A model generated the notes under the pieces. That model was not told the DNA's origin. It did not search any database and saw only the letters and a list, made by a program, of their open reading frames with translations. From Kribbella flavida DSM 17836 (GTDB taxonomy: Bacteria > Actinomycetota > Actinomycetes > Propionibacteriales > Kribbellaceae): a stretch of DNA of 64,000 nucleotides. Where the stretch lies: NCBI RefSeq assembly GCF_000024345.1, contig NC_013729.1, positions 5,828,001 through 5,892,000 of the forward strand. Direction: 5' to 3'. Each line of letters opens with the position of its first letter. Positions within the stretch are counted from its first letter, which is position 1. Positions 46,501 to 54,665 of this stretch are shown here, piece after piece. A program made the position numbers and the translations under genes.

Positions 46501-49462
46501 CGTCCGCCGGGTCCATCAGCACCAGGCTGAGCGGGTCGAGCCCGGTGCCCTCGCCGGCGTTGTCGTTGGCGAGGGCATCGATACGGACGGGGACGTCCTG
46601 CTGGGTGCCCGAGCTGTCCGGCTTGGCGATCGGGGCCGGCGGTTTGGCGATGGTGACCGTCAGCGTGGCCCGGGCCAGGGTGCCGTTGACGTCGCTCACC
46701 GTGTAGGTCAGCGGGGTCGCCACCCCGGTGAACGTCGGCACCGGGTCGACCTCGACGGTCCCGTCGGCGGTCGCGGTGTAGGTCGCCTGGCCGTCGACCG
46801 TGACCACCTGCTTCGCGCCCTCGCCGACCGGGTCGATCAGCCGCACGCTGCTCGGCACCAGCGGAACCAGTGGATCGCCGGCGGTGTCGTTGGCCAGCAC
46901 GCGCACGGTCACGTTCTTGTCGTACGCCGTCCGGGCAGTGTCGTCCGTCGCGTCCGGCTGCACCCCTGTCACCTCGACGGTCAGGGCGGCGGAGGCGACC
47001 GCGCCGTTGCCGTCGGACACCTGGTACCGCACCGGGGTGCTCTTGCCGTGGAACATGGGCACCGGCTCGAACAGGATCCGTCCGTCGGGCCTGACCGAGT
47101 ACTTGCCCTGTCCCGCCACCACCACGGCGGTGCCCGGCTCGGAGCGGGTCGGCACGAGCAGTCGCACGCTGTCCACCGTGAGCGCGGATCCGGTCGGGCC
47201 CGGCTTGTCGTTGTCGAGCACCGCCGCGTAGACCGGCCCGCCCTGCAGCGTGCTGATGGTGTCCGGGTTGGCGACCGGCGGACCCGGCGCGTCGACGCTG
47301 ACCACCAGTTCGGCCCGCGTGGGGGTGCCGTTCTGGTCGAGCACCTGGTAGGTCAGCGGCGTCGTGCTGCCCTTGTACGCCGGGGCCGGCGCGAAGGCGA
47401 TCCTGCCCTCGGCCACCTGGAACTCGCCCTGCCGCCCGACAGTCACCTTGGGCACCAGCTTGCCGGTGGCCGGGTCGACCAGGACCAGCGTCGCGGGATC
47501 GAGCGGCGCGTCGGCCGAACCCGGCTGGTCGTTGTCGAGCACCGGGACGAGCGCGTTGGTGTCGAACGGCGTGCTCACCGAGTCACCGGCCGCCCTCGGG
47601 GTGACCGGGGTGACCGTGACGACCAGCGTCGACTCGACGGGCTGTCCGGTGCTGTCGGCGACCCGGTAACCGACCGTCGTGGCGACGCCGGTGAACTGCG
47701 GCAGCGGCACGAAGTCGACACCGCCGTCAGGCTTGACCGTGTACGACCCCTCGGCCGGGATCACCACCTTCGGCTTGAAGGCGGTGTCGGCCGGGTCGCG
47801 CAGCACGACCGAGCCGGCGTCGAAGGTCACCCCGGTGGCCGCCTTGTCGTTGGCCAGCGGCGCGAGGCCGATGCTCACGTTCTGCGGGGTGGTCGCGGTG
47901 TCCGCCGTGGCGATCGGCCTGGCCGGCAGCGCGACGGTCACCGTCAGCGTGGCGCGGGCGGTCATCCCGTTGCTGTCGGTCACCCGGTACGTGACCGGCG
48001 TGGCCACCCCGACGAAGCCGGGCACCGGGTCGAAGTCGATCCGGCCCTCCGGCTTCACGACGTACTTGCCCTGACCGACCACGATCGCCATCGGCCGGCA
48101 GGTGGTACCGCTGACCAGGCACACCGAGCCGGGCTGCAACAGCGTGCTCGGGTCGCCCGCCTGGTCGTTGCCCAGCACATCGGTCGTCACCCCGGTGTCG
48201 TACGGCGTGCGCACGGTGTCGGCGGCCGCGACCGGCGCGGGCGGCGGCACGATGGTGACCAGGTGGTCCTCGACCTCACCGGAGTCCGCCGCGCCGGTCG
48301 GCTTCTCCACCTGTGCGGCCGTGTAGCCGGCCCGGATCCGCGCGGTGGTCTGGCCACGGACCGGGCGCGGGAGCTCGGCCCAGCTCAGGTTCACCTCGCC
48401 TTGCCCGGCCGCGAACGTCACGCAGGTCCGCTCGGTCAGCTCGAACGCGCCGTCGCGGTCCAGATCGATCCAGCCGCAGACCCGCCCGGGCTTCGACGCG
48501 GCGGTGAGGCCGACCGCCGCGGAGTACGTCGTGGCGCTGGTGTGCAGCGGGCCGAACGTGACGGCGTCGTCGGCCTGGTCGGCGACGAGCGGTCCGGTTG
48601 TCGCGTTCGCGGCACCGGGGTTGTCCTGGCTGACCTCGGCGCCGAGGCGCAGATCGCTCAGCACCGACCAGGCCGCTCCGTACGCCCGCGGCGCGTCGCC
48701 GAAGTCCTCGCCGACGGTCGCGACCACGGAGAACACGTCGGCCGAGCTCGTTGTGTTGAAGGCCGGGAGCTTCGGGTTCGGCGTGAAGACGGCCGTCAGG
48801 TCGAAGGCGACCGAGCGGACCACCCCGTTGACCTGGACGGAGCCGCAGGCCGCGGTGGCGCGCGCGTCCGGTCCGTCGCCCGTGTCGGTGCTGCTGCAGC
48901 TCGGCCCGGCGTCGGGGTCGGCGGCGCCGACGGTGTCGCTGGTGACGGCCAGGTTGTTGCCCTTGCCCAGCTTGCGCAGACTCACCCCGGGCGTGGTCAG
49001 CCTCAGCACCGCGTGCAGCTCGGACTGCCCGCGAACCTGCCCGTCGACGGTTCGGGTGGCCGAGCCGCCGAGGCCCGCGACGTGCAGCACGGGATCGCGC
49101 ACCGGCTGGGAGAAGGCGATCGTCAGCGTGCCGCGGCCACCGCAGCTGCCGGTCGCCGCGCAGTCGCCGGTGCCGACGAGAACGTCCTGAGCCGGCGTGG
49201 TCCGGGCGATGGCCGGCTGGTGGGTGCCCGCCGGGATGCCGCGGACGCCGGCGGTGGTTGCGTCGAGCAACTCGGTGCGGCCGGTCGTGGTGATCGTCTG
49301 GGTCAGACCCGAGCCGGGCATCGTGGCGGTCGCCGTACTGCCCTGGGTGAACGGACCGGCCGGGACCTGATACGCCGCGGCCGGCGTCGCCGTCAGCGCG
49401 AGCAGCAGTGCGAGCAGCAGTGCGAGCGCCGCCACCCGCCGGCCCCAGTTGCTGCCCTTCAT
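43568..49462 (-). CDS. giant CshA-type repeat surface protein with LPXTG anchor
   Basis: The 1964-residue protein has a signal peptide (RRVAALALLLALLLALTATP, cleavage near AAA-YQ), an N-terminal adhesin-like domain (about 30-240) and a GEVED-type domain (about 255-405, DFGDAPRAYG to GEVEDHLVTIV). It then has 14 tandem domains of about 103 residues with the CshA fibril pattern (VLANDxAGDPSxPL, xGQGTYT, YxVxDxNG). The end is LPDTGG, a hydrophobic helix and RRR, so a sortase should link it to peptidoglycan. Odd and even domains form two subtypes that alternate. Sequence continues 25 residues after the positive stop-transfer, overlapping the GNAT gene. No sortase gene lies nearby. A role in adhesion or aggregation is inferred. 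Confidence 0.9.
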   Translation of the reverse strand: MKGSNWGRRVAALALLLALLLALTATPAAAYQVPAGPFTQGSTATATMPGSGLTQTITTTGRTELLDATTAGVRGIPAGTHQPAIARTTPAQDVLVGTGDCAATGSCGGRGTLTIAFSQPVRDPVLHVAGLGGSATRTVDGQVRGQSELHAVLRLTTPGVSLRKLGKGNNLAVTSDTVGAADPDAGPSCSSTDTGDGPDARATAACGSVQVNGVVRSVAFDLTAVFTPNPKLPAFNTTSSADVFSVVATVGEDFGDAPRAYGAAWSVLSDLRLGAEVSQDNPGAANATTGPLVADQADDAVTFGPLHTSATTYSAAVGLTAASKPGRVCGWIDLDRDGAFELTERTCVTFAAGQGEVNLSWAELPRPVRGQTTARIRAGYTAAQVEKPTGAADSGEVEDHLVTIVPPPAPVAAADTVRTPYDTGVTTDVLGNDQAGDPSTLLQPGSVCLVSGTTCRPMAIVVGQGKYVVKPEGRIDFDPVPGFVGVATPVTYRVTDSNGMTARATLTVTVALPARPIATADTATTPQNVSIGLAPLANDKAATGVTFDAGSVVLRDPADTAFKPKVVIPAEGSYTVKPDGGVDFVPLPQFTGVATTVGYRVADSTGQPVESTLVVTVTPVTPRAAGDSVSTPFDTNALVPVLDNDQPGSADAPLDPATLVLVDPATGKLVPKVTVGRQGEFQVAEGRIAFAPAPAYKGSTTPLTYQVLDQNGTPTRAELVVSVDAPGPPVANPDTISTLQGGPVYAAVLDNDKPGPTGSALTVDSVRLLVPTRSEPGTAVVVAGQGKYSVRPDGRILFEPVPMFHGKSTPVRYQVSDGNGAVASAALTVEVTGVQPDATDDTARTAYDKNVTVRVLANDTAGDPLVPLVPSSVRLIDPVGEGAKQVVTVDGQATYTATADGTVEVDPVPTFTGVATPLTYTVSDVNGTLARATLTVTIAKPPAPIAKPDSSGTQQDVPVRIDALANDNAGEGTGLDPLSLVLMDPADGSLKKVVTTAGEGRWQVDPDGTVVFDPVPAFTGIATAMSYRVSDWFDQAARSKIVVSVAPVVPVAVDDNTTTPFGAPVTVRVLGNDKAGDPSAPLVPGSLRLKDPADGVLKTTVTVQGEGVFTVRSGAIVLAPHRTFSGSVTELTYQVADGNGTPTTAVVRITVGAPPVARPDTASTVQDVAATVNVLANDSPGTAADLDPASVVLRDAAARSQRFGRAVTVPGQGTYAVRPSGAIVFDPLPAFRGTARPITYQVADSNKSVATATVALTVTPVDPFTVDDSAITSFGQSITVDVLANDKAGDPSAPLVAAGLVLKDPQDGAYRKTVTQPGEGRYTTDSSGRITFTPASKYQGVTTPATYRVADDNGTTAEGLLFLTVGNGPEARPDTATTGQNRALTVDVLANDVPGTDAQLEKTSVQLFGLARAWGRTVAVAGQGTFEANPTTGKITFTPVRAFSGSSSVAYQVTDTSGNKATSTITVTVTAIRPEAAADTATTAFGTPVTVPVLGNDKAGDPSAPLVPASVRLVDPATGDAVPSLRVAGQGTYTAQPDGAVRLVPDGASAGPATAVAYQVGDANGSTGTATLTVTVEDEPVARADVAQTKQHLPVTFDPLANDKPGPGATLDPATLLLVDPRGDLVRTVSVPGQGTLAVAEGKITFRPLSAFTGSSRPARYEVKDGNRNATRSTVSVTVLPVRPVATDDSAHTAYGKAVGVPVLANDQAGDPSAALDKASVVLRDPADGRHKVTVTVPAEGTFAVAPGGTVTYTPAQGFTGTTRAVGYRVTDANGTSDTASVEITVAAPAEAQAGPDSGTGSLGNPVVVNPLLNDAATQGAGWNRASVCLVTGPATCSKRLATAGTGAWTVGADGTIRLVPARGFAGIAKLTYRVTDTDGIAVDSQVKVLVGGRPAPEPAGPGPAAALPDTGGPSALMLTVGGLLAALGVTLLGIARRRSWTAEPGPPEQRDPASLTSPGSAGR
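43602..43631. terminator. hairpin serving the GNAT gene, inside the surface-protein 3' end
   Basis: GCCGGGTCCC (43602-43611) and GGGACCCGGC (43622-43631) form a perfect 10-bp stem with a 10-base loop, 5 bases past the GNAT stop. It is also translated as part of the last 25 codons of the convergent gene. Confidence 0.6.
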
Positions 49463-49564
49463 CCCCGCCCTCCCCGAGCACGCACGTCACCGTTGGCGTC
49501 GGCACCGGGGCGAAGCGGGCCAGCGTAGAGCTAACGCCCTACGCCGAGCAGATGTTACGCGGGA

Positions 49565-51880
49565 TCACCGGGTCAGTTCGTAGATCCGGACCCGGTCCTG
49601 GCTGTGTCGCAGGACCGTCAACTCGTCCAGGCGCGGGGACACCGGGCCGTCGTACAGGTCGGCGTAGAGCCAGCGGACCCCGTACTGGTCGCGAAGCCGG
49701 CGCAGGATCTCCGGTGTGGGCGCCGCCAGCGCCTCGGTGGTGATCGCAACCCGGTCCGGCCAGGGCGACGCCTGGTTGGTGTACCGCTTGCCTCCGGCCC
49801 CTTGCCGGGCCATCGTCTGCTGGGTGTAGGCCCAGCCCTCGATCACCGTCCGCCGGCCGGCGATGCCACTGACGATGTAGCCGCGCGCGTCGCAGCCCGG
49901 CAGCTGCGGACCGGCCGGACGGCAGTAGGTGTTGCTCGCCACCACGTCGGTCGGACCCGCGTGCCGGGCGAGCCAGAGCGCCGCGGCCGCCTCGTCGGGG
50001 TGAACCCGCCAGTGCGCGGACTTGAAGGTCTGCGACCGGTGCGAGTCGCTCGCCCGCACGCTGTGCACCACGCCCGCCGCTGCCGGGACGGCAAGCACGG
50101 TGACCAGGGCAACGATTCCGCCCAGTCCAGCCAGCCGCGACCACTGCTTCACCGCCACCGGCCAGAGGAGGACCAGCACGACGGTCACCACCAGGACCGC
50201 GACAAGCGGCCGGGCGACCAGCACGATGCGGTCGAGCTGCGAACCCCTCGGTGCGGTCCGGGTGACGGTCTGAGCCACGGCGTAGAGCAGACCGAGGCCG
50301 GCAGCCAGCAGCCCGACGACGACCGCCGCGCGCCTGCGGTCGACGATCTCCCGGACCAGGCGCGCCGCCATCCAGGCGACGGCCGCCAGGCTGATCGGGA
50401 CGACGCTGCGGACGAAGTACGACTCGCTGGCCGACGGGTGGTCGACCAGGAGGAAGCCGGCCCAGCCGGCGATCAGTCCGCCGAGCAGGAACCAGCCGAG
50501 CGGATCCCGGCGCAGCTCCCCGCGGCCGAGCAGTCCGACGCCTGCCAGAGCGACCGCCTGGCCGACCAGCATCAGGGCGACCACGACGAACGCACCGAAG
50601 ACAGGCAGGACCTGACCCGAGGTGAGCGCGGGCAGGACCAGTCCTCCCTCACCCGCCGGAGTCGCGTCTCCCGTTGCCGCCCGGTAGCCCACCTGGAGCT
50701 TGACGATGGCCAGCAGCTGGAGCCCTGAGCCGCTGGTACTGCCGGCAACGGTCAGCATCGTGCCGACGCCCGCGGCGGCCAGCATCACGGCGGCGGCCAC
50801 GAAGCGGCGAGGCAGCTGCCGGTCGCGGAGCAGGACGAACAGAGCCGACAGCCCGACGGCTCCGACCAGGATCGGCAGGATCGTCGGCTTCGCTCCGCCG
50901 CCGACGACGGCGACGGTCAGGACGAGCACCCAGAGACTCCGCGGCTGCCGGCCGCGGAACAGCAGCTCGACCAGGAAGACAGCCGCGGCCGTCCCGGCCA
51001 GCATGCCGAACGTCTGCGACGGGCTGAGCAAGCTGAACGGAGGGGCCAGGTCGACGCCGGTGCCGATCAGCAGCGAGAGCTGGGGCGCGGCGACCGCGGC
51101 CGCGACCAGTACGCCGGTCCACCAGGCGCGGCTGACCGTGCGAGCGAACGTGGCGAAGACGAGCAGGCCGACCACGAGCAGCGGCAGCAGCCAGAGCCGG
51201 TAGAGCACCACGATCGGCGACAGCTTGGTGATGTCGACCGCGGCGGCCATGTCGGCGTTCGCGAACCAGTGGTAGTCCAGGGACAGCCCGGCGACCTGGG
51301 GCAGCTCCGGCGGCACCGCCCGGGTCAGCTCGTTCACCATCGAGAGGTGGAACAGCAGGTCCGGGTAGTACGCCGTACCGTCCGGTGGCATCGGGTGGTA
51401 GGCCAGCACGCCGTGGGTGGCGCCGGCGAGCATCACCGCGGCGGCGCCGGCCAGACCCCAGGTCCATGCCGGCGGCAACGGATCCGGCTCGGCGATCCGC
51501 CAGTGGCGGCGCAGACCTGGAACCGCCGCGAACAGGACCAGCGTCAGCGCCGGCCAGACGACCAGCGCGCTCTGCCAGCCGATCAGCGTGAACAGTGCCC
51601 AGCCGAGCAACTGATGGGTGATGCCGACCACCGAGCCGAGACCGAAGTCCTCGGCCCAGTTGCCGGTACTGCGCCAGAGCGCGCGCAGCAGCAGGATGCC
51701 GGGCAGGGCGACGCAGGCAGCGAAGTACAGGGCGTACCTGAGCACCGCGCCGAACGGTACGTCGACGGTGAGCAGGCCGACGAGTGCGACGAGAAGAGGC
51801 AGCAACCACGGCAGAAGGCGCAGTGCCGGTCGGGCGGAACGCGCCGTTCGACCGGTGGGCGGAAGGTCGACGAGCGTCAA
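49565..51880 (-). CDS. large polytopic membrane protein, GT-C-like
   Basis: The 771-residue protein has about 14-15 hydrophobic segments in residues 20-620 and a soluble C-terminal domain outside or facing the exterior (about 620-771). The long loop after the fourth segment contains PDGTAYYPDLLFHLSMVNEL and YHWFANADMA, with an Asp/His pattern reminiscent of GT-C transferases that use polyprenyl-phosphate sugars. ATG 51880 overlaps the GT2 gene by 4 bases. A GT2 that makes polyprenyl-P-sugar followed by a polytopic transferase is a common glycosylation pair, so that role is inferred. Family not firmly recognised. Confidence 0.72.
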   Translation of the reverse strand: MTLVDLPPTGRTARSARPALRLLPWLLPLLVALVGLLTVDVPFGAVLRYALYFAACVALPGILLLRALWRSTGNWAEDFGLGSVVGITHQLLGWALFTLIGWQSALVVWPALTLVLFAAVPGLRRHWRIAEPDPLPPAWTWGLAGAAAVMLAGATHGVLAYHPMPPDGTAYYPDLLFHLSMVNELTRAVPPELPQVAGLSLDYHWFANADMAAAVDITKLSPIVVLYRLWLLPLLVVGLLVFATFARTVSRAWWTGVLVAAAVAAPQLSLLIGTGVDLAPPFSLLSPSQTFGMLAGTAAAVFLVELLFRGRQPRSLWVLVLTVAVVGGGAKPTILPILVGAVGLSALFVLLRDRQLPRRFVAAAVMLAAAGVGTMLTVAGSTSGSGLQLLAIVKLQVGYRAATGDATPAGEGGLVLPALTSGQVLPVFGAFVVVALMLVGQAVALAGVGLLGRGELRRDPLGWFLLGGLIAGWAGFLLVDHPSASESYFVRSVVPISLAAVAWMAARLVREIVDRRRAAVVVGLLAAGLGLLYAVAQTVTRTAPRGSQLDRIVLVARPLVAVLVVTVVLVLLWPVAVKQWSRLAGLGGIVALVTVLAVPAAAGVVHSVRASDSHRSQTFKSAHWRVHPDEAAAALWLARHAGPTDVVASNTYCRPAGPQLPGCDARGYIVSGIAGRRTVIEGWAYTQQTMARQGAGGKRYTNQASPWPDRVAITTEALAAPTPEILRRLRDQYGVRWLYADLYDGPVSPRLDELTVLRHSQDRVRIYELTR

Positions 51881-52887
51881 CTGCGTGCGGTCTCCTGCTC
51901 GAGGGACTGGTGTCCCGGGTCCTCGAGGCTGTCGTAGCCGACCAGGAACTGCGGCCGCTTCTGGCTGGACTGGAACAACCGGGCCACGTACTCACCCAGC
52001 AACCCCAGACACAGCAACTGAATCGCACCGATCACCGCGACCGCCAGCACCGTCGACGTCCACCCAGGAATGCTCTGACCCGTCAACTTCGTCACCAGCG
52101 CGCCGATCACGAACACCACCGACAACAACCCACCCAGCAACCCCAACCAGGTCGCCAACCGCAGCGGCGCCGCCGAGAACGCGGTCACACTGTCAAAGGC
52201 CAACCGCAGCATCTTGCTCACGTTGTACTTCGTCACACCCGCCGCCCGCTCGGCCCGCACGTACGACACCTCAGCGCTCGGAAAACCCAACCACGGAATC
52301 ACCAGCCGAAACACCCGGCCGTCCTCGGGCAGCGCATTCACCGCGTCGACCACCCGGCGCGACACCAACCGGAAATCACCCGCGTCGAACGGAATGTCCT
52401 TGCCCACCAGCCGGCACATCAACCGGTAATACATCCGCGCAGTCGTCCGCTTCGCCCACGTATCACTCGACCGGTCCGAACGCACGCCGTACACAACATC
52501 CACGTCCTTGTCCCGCGCCGCGCTCAGCAGATCGGCGATCACCTCCGGCGGGTCCTGCAAATCGGCGTCGATCGTGACCAGATACTCCCCCCGCGCCCGA
52601 CGGAAACCGGCCGACAACGCGGCCTGGTGACCAGAGTTGCGCAGCAGCCGGACGAGACGCAGCTGGGGCCAGTCCGCAGCGGCGGCAAGCAGCAGCGACG
52701 CGGTCGCGTCCCGGCTCCCGTCGTCGACCACCAGCACCTCGTAGGTCACCCCGAGGCCGTCGAGCAGGGGCCGCATCCGGTCGAAAAAGATCGGCAGCAC
52801 CTCCTCCTCGTCGTACATCGGGACGACGACGGACAGGTCCACCACGGTCTCCCCCACGATCAACTGCTTCCTTCCGCTCCGGCCCAC
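51877..52887 (-). CDS. GT2 polyprenyl-phosphate glycosyltransferase
   Basis: The 336-residue protein has a GT-A domain (about 15-235) with VVVPMYDEEEVL, EVLVVDDGSRD, TIDADLQDPPEVI (DxD-like) and DAGDFRLVSRRVVDAV, then two transmembrane helices (about 245-310) as in GtrB/DPM1-like enzymes. It should transfer glucose, mannose or similar from a nucleotide sugar to a polyprenyl phosphate at the membrane. The start is uncertain: ATG 52887 is the longest; an internal GTG at VVDLSVVVP is possible. The next gene downstream is the polytopic protein that may use its product. Confidence 0.85.
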   Translation of the reverse strand: MGRSGRKQLIVGETVVDLSVVVPMYDEEEVLPIFFDRMRPLLDGLGVTYEVLVVDDGSRDATASLLLAAAADWPQLRLVRLLRNSGHQAALSAGFRRARGEYLVTIDADLQDPPEVIADLLSAARDKDVDVVYGVRSDRSSDTWAKRTTARMYYRLMCRLVGKDIPFDAGDFRLVSRRVVDAVNALPEDGRVFRLVIPWLGFPSAEVSYVRAERAAGVTKYNVSKMLRLAFDSVTAFSAAPLRLATWLGLLGGLLSVVFVIGALVTKLTGQSIPGWTSTVLAVAVIGAIQLLCLGLLGEYVARLFQSSQKRPQFLVGYDSLEDPGHQSLEQETARS

Positions 52888-53024
52888 AACTGCTTAGAAC
52901 GCTGCCCACGGCGAAAAAGATGCGTTCTCCGCCGGATTGGCAGCTAGTTGCCGTCCGCCCGTACTGCCGCCGGGGCGGCCGAGCCAAGTTCTCACCGCCA
53001 CGTCCACGCCGGTTCAGCTCGCGT

Positions 53025-54569
53025 TCAGGCCGGGGAGACCGCGACGGCGCCGGTCCGGCGCGGGTCGCCGACGGCTTCCAGCCCGGTGCCCGGTGCCCAG
53101 AACGCCGCCGCCACCCCGCCGAAGTACATCGAGTGCGGCGGCATCGGCCGGACCGGCAGGTGGGTGGTCGCCGCGGTGACGTCGAGATCGTCCTCGTGGT
53201 CGACCACCACGTCCGCGCGGACCCGGACGTGCAGGCGCGGGTACTCGACCGCTTCCCGCAGGGACAGGCCACCGTGCGTGTGCAGAGCGTAGGTCTGCGC
53301 GATGGCGGTCGGGATCCGGTCCGAGCCGGGCGAGCTGATCGCGAGCACCGCGCCGTCGCTGTCGCGGCGGGCGACGCTGGGCGCCATGTTCGAGGTGAGC
53401 CGGGTGCCGGGCGCGAGGCTGTGCGGACCGCCGTGCAGCAGTTCCTGCTCGCCGAGCGCGTTGTTCAGCCAGATGCCCGTACCGGGCGTCATCACGCCGG
53501 AGCCGTAGCCGGACGACACGGTGATCGCGCACGCGTCGCCCTCGTCGTCGACCACCGAGACCGTCGCCGTACTGGGCGAGGTGAGCGCGCGCAGGTCGCC
53601 GGCCGAGGCCAGGTCGAGCAACTGCTGACCGGCGAGCCGCCGGACGTCCTCCTCGTCGAGCTCGGCGAGCCGGCGCCCGAAGATCGCGTGCTGCACGTCG
53701 ATCAGCCGCTCCAGCTCGGGTTGGGTCCACCCGCCCTGAGCCGGTACGCCGGCCAGCAGCGCGAGCATCGCCGCGACCGCGACTCCACCGACCGCCGGCG
53801 GTGGGTTGGTCGCCAGCACCCAGCCGTCCTGCTTGACCACCAGCGCCGGCCGGACCACCGCCTCGTACGCCGCGAGGTCCTCGGCGGTCAGGATGCCGTC
53901 GTTGGCGGCCATGTCGTGGACCAGCAGGCGGGCCAGCTCGCCGGTGTACATCGTCTCGGCGCCGGCCTCGGCGATCAGCTGCAACGCGTCGGCCAGCTCG
54001 GGAATCACCACCGTGGTGCCGGCCGTGATCGTTCGGCCCTCGTCGTCGTGCACGACCCCGTGACTCGGCGGGTGCCAGCCGAAGATGAGGTCGTGGGTGT
54101 AGCCGAGGTAGTACCCCGACGTCCGGCTGAGCGGGAAGCCCTGCCGGGCGACCTCGATCGCGGGCCGGACGACCTCGCGCCACGGCGCCTTGCCCGACCG
54201 CCGGTGGGCCAGGTCGAGCGCCTTCATCCCACCGGGCGTGGCGACCGATCCGTGCCCGATCGTCGTCGTGGTGCCGCCGCCGTACTCGGTGGTGACGTCC
54301 CAGATGCCGCGGCCGAACCGGTGCTCCGGCAGGCCGCGGCCGGGCATCTCCACCCAGCCGTCGATGGTGACCGGCTCTCCGCCGGCCACCTGCAGCGTGA
54401 CGAAACCACCGGACGCCGGCGAGACCACGCCGATCTCGTTCACCATCGTGACCAGGGTCGCGGCGATCGCCGCGTCCACCGCGTTGCCGCCCTCGGCCGC
54501 GACCCGCACGCCGGCGTCGGCGGCCGCCCGGTTGGGCGCGGCCACGGCCACCCGGGGACGCCCGCTCAC
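53025..54569 (-). CDS. gamma-glutamyltransferase-family protein
   Basis: GTG 54569 gives 514 residues. The Ntn-hydrolase fold of gamma-glutamyltransferases is clear: AADAGVRVAAEGGNAVDAAIA, VVSPASGGFVTL, GSVATPGGMKAL, GYGSGVMTPGTGIWLNNALGE. There is no signal peptide, so unlike the periplasmic enzymes it appears cytosolic. At the self-cleavage site the typical TTHxSVVD is STATVSVVD, so either the nucleophilic Thr has shifted by one or the protein does not mature normally. It lies downstream of pheT with a hairpin between. Substrate unknown (glutathione, mycothiol-related or acyl-peptides are possible). Confidence 0.83.
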   Translation of the reverse strand: MSGRPRVAVAAPNRAAADAGVRVAAEGGNAVDAAIAATLVTMVNEIGVVSPASGGFVTLQVAGGEPVTIDGWVEMPGRGLPEHRFGRGIWDVTTEYGGGTTTTIGHGSVATPGGMKALDLAHRRSGKAPWREVVRPAIEVARQGFPLSRTSGYYLGYTHDLIFGWHPPSHGVVHDDEGRTITAGTTVVIPELADALQLIAEAGAETMYTGELARLLVHDMAANDGILTAEDLAAYEAVVRPALVVKQDGWVLATNPPPAVGGVAVAAMLALLAGVPAQGGWTQPELERLIDVQHAIFGRRLAELDEEDVRRLAGQQLLDLASAGDLRALTSPSTATVSVVDDEGDACAITVSSGYGSGVMTPGTGIWLNNALGEQELLHGGPHSLAPGTRLTSNMAPSVARRDSDGAVLAISSPGSDRIPTAIAQTYALHTHGGLSLREAVEYPRLHVRVRADVVVDHEDDLDVTAATTHLPVRPMPPHSMYFGGVAAAFWAPGTGLEAVGDPRRTGAVAVSPA

Positions 54570-54615
54570 CGAGCCCTCCGTCGCTGGTCCGTCAGCGACC
54601 CGGCGACCGGCCGGG

Positions 54616-54650
54616 CGCCGACGGGCCGATGCGGTCCGATCCCGTCGGCG
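54616..54650 (-). terminator. hairpin after pheST
   Basis: CGCCGACGGG (54616-54625) and CCCGTCGGCG (54641-54650) form a perfect 10-bp stem with a 15-base loop, 16 bases after the pheT stop and before the GGT-like gene. There is no U-tract. Confidence 0.55.
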
Positions 54651-54665
54651 GTCCCGTGCATCGGC

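Noticed and set aside
45107..49528. 1473-residue open frame on the plus strand
   Set aside because: Antisense to the repeat-rich surface protein; its periodicity simply mirrors the CshA repeats.
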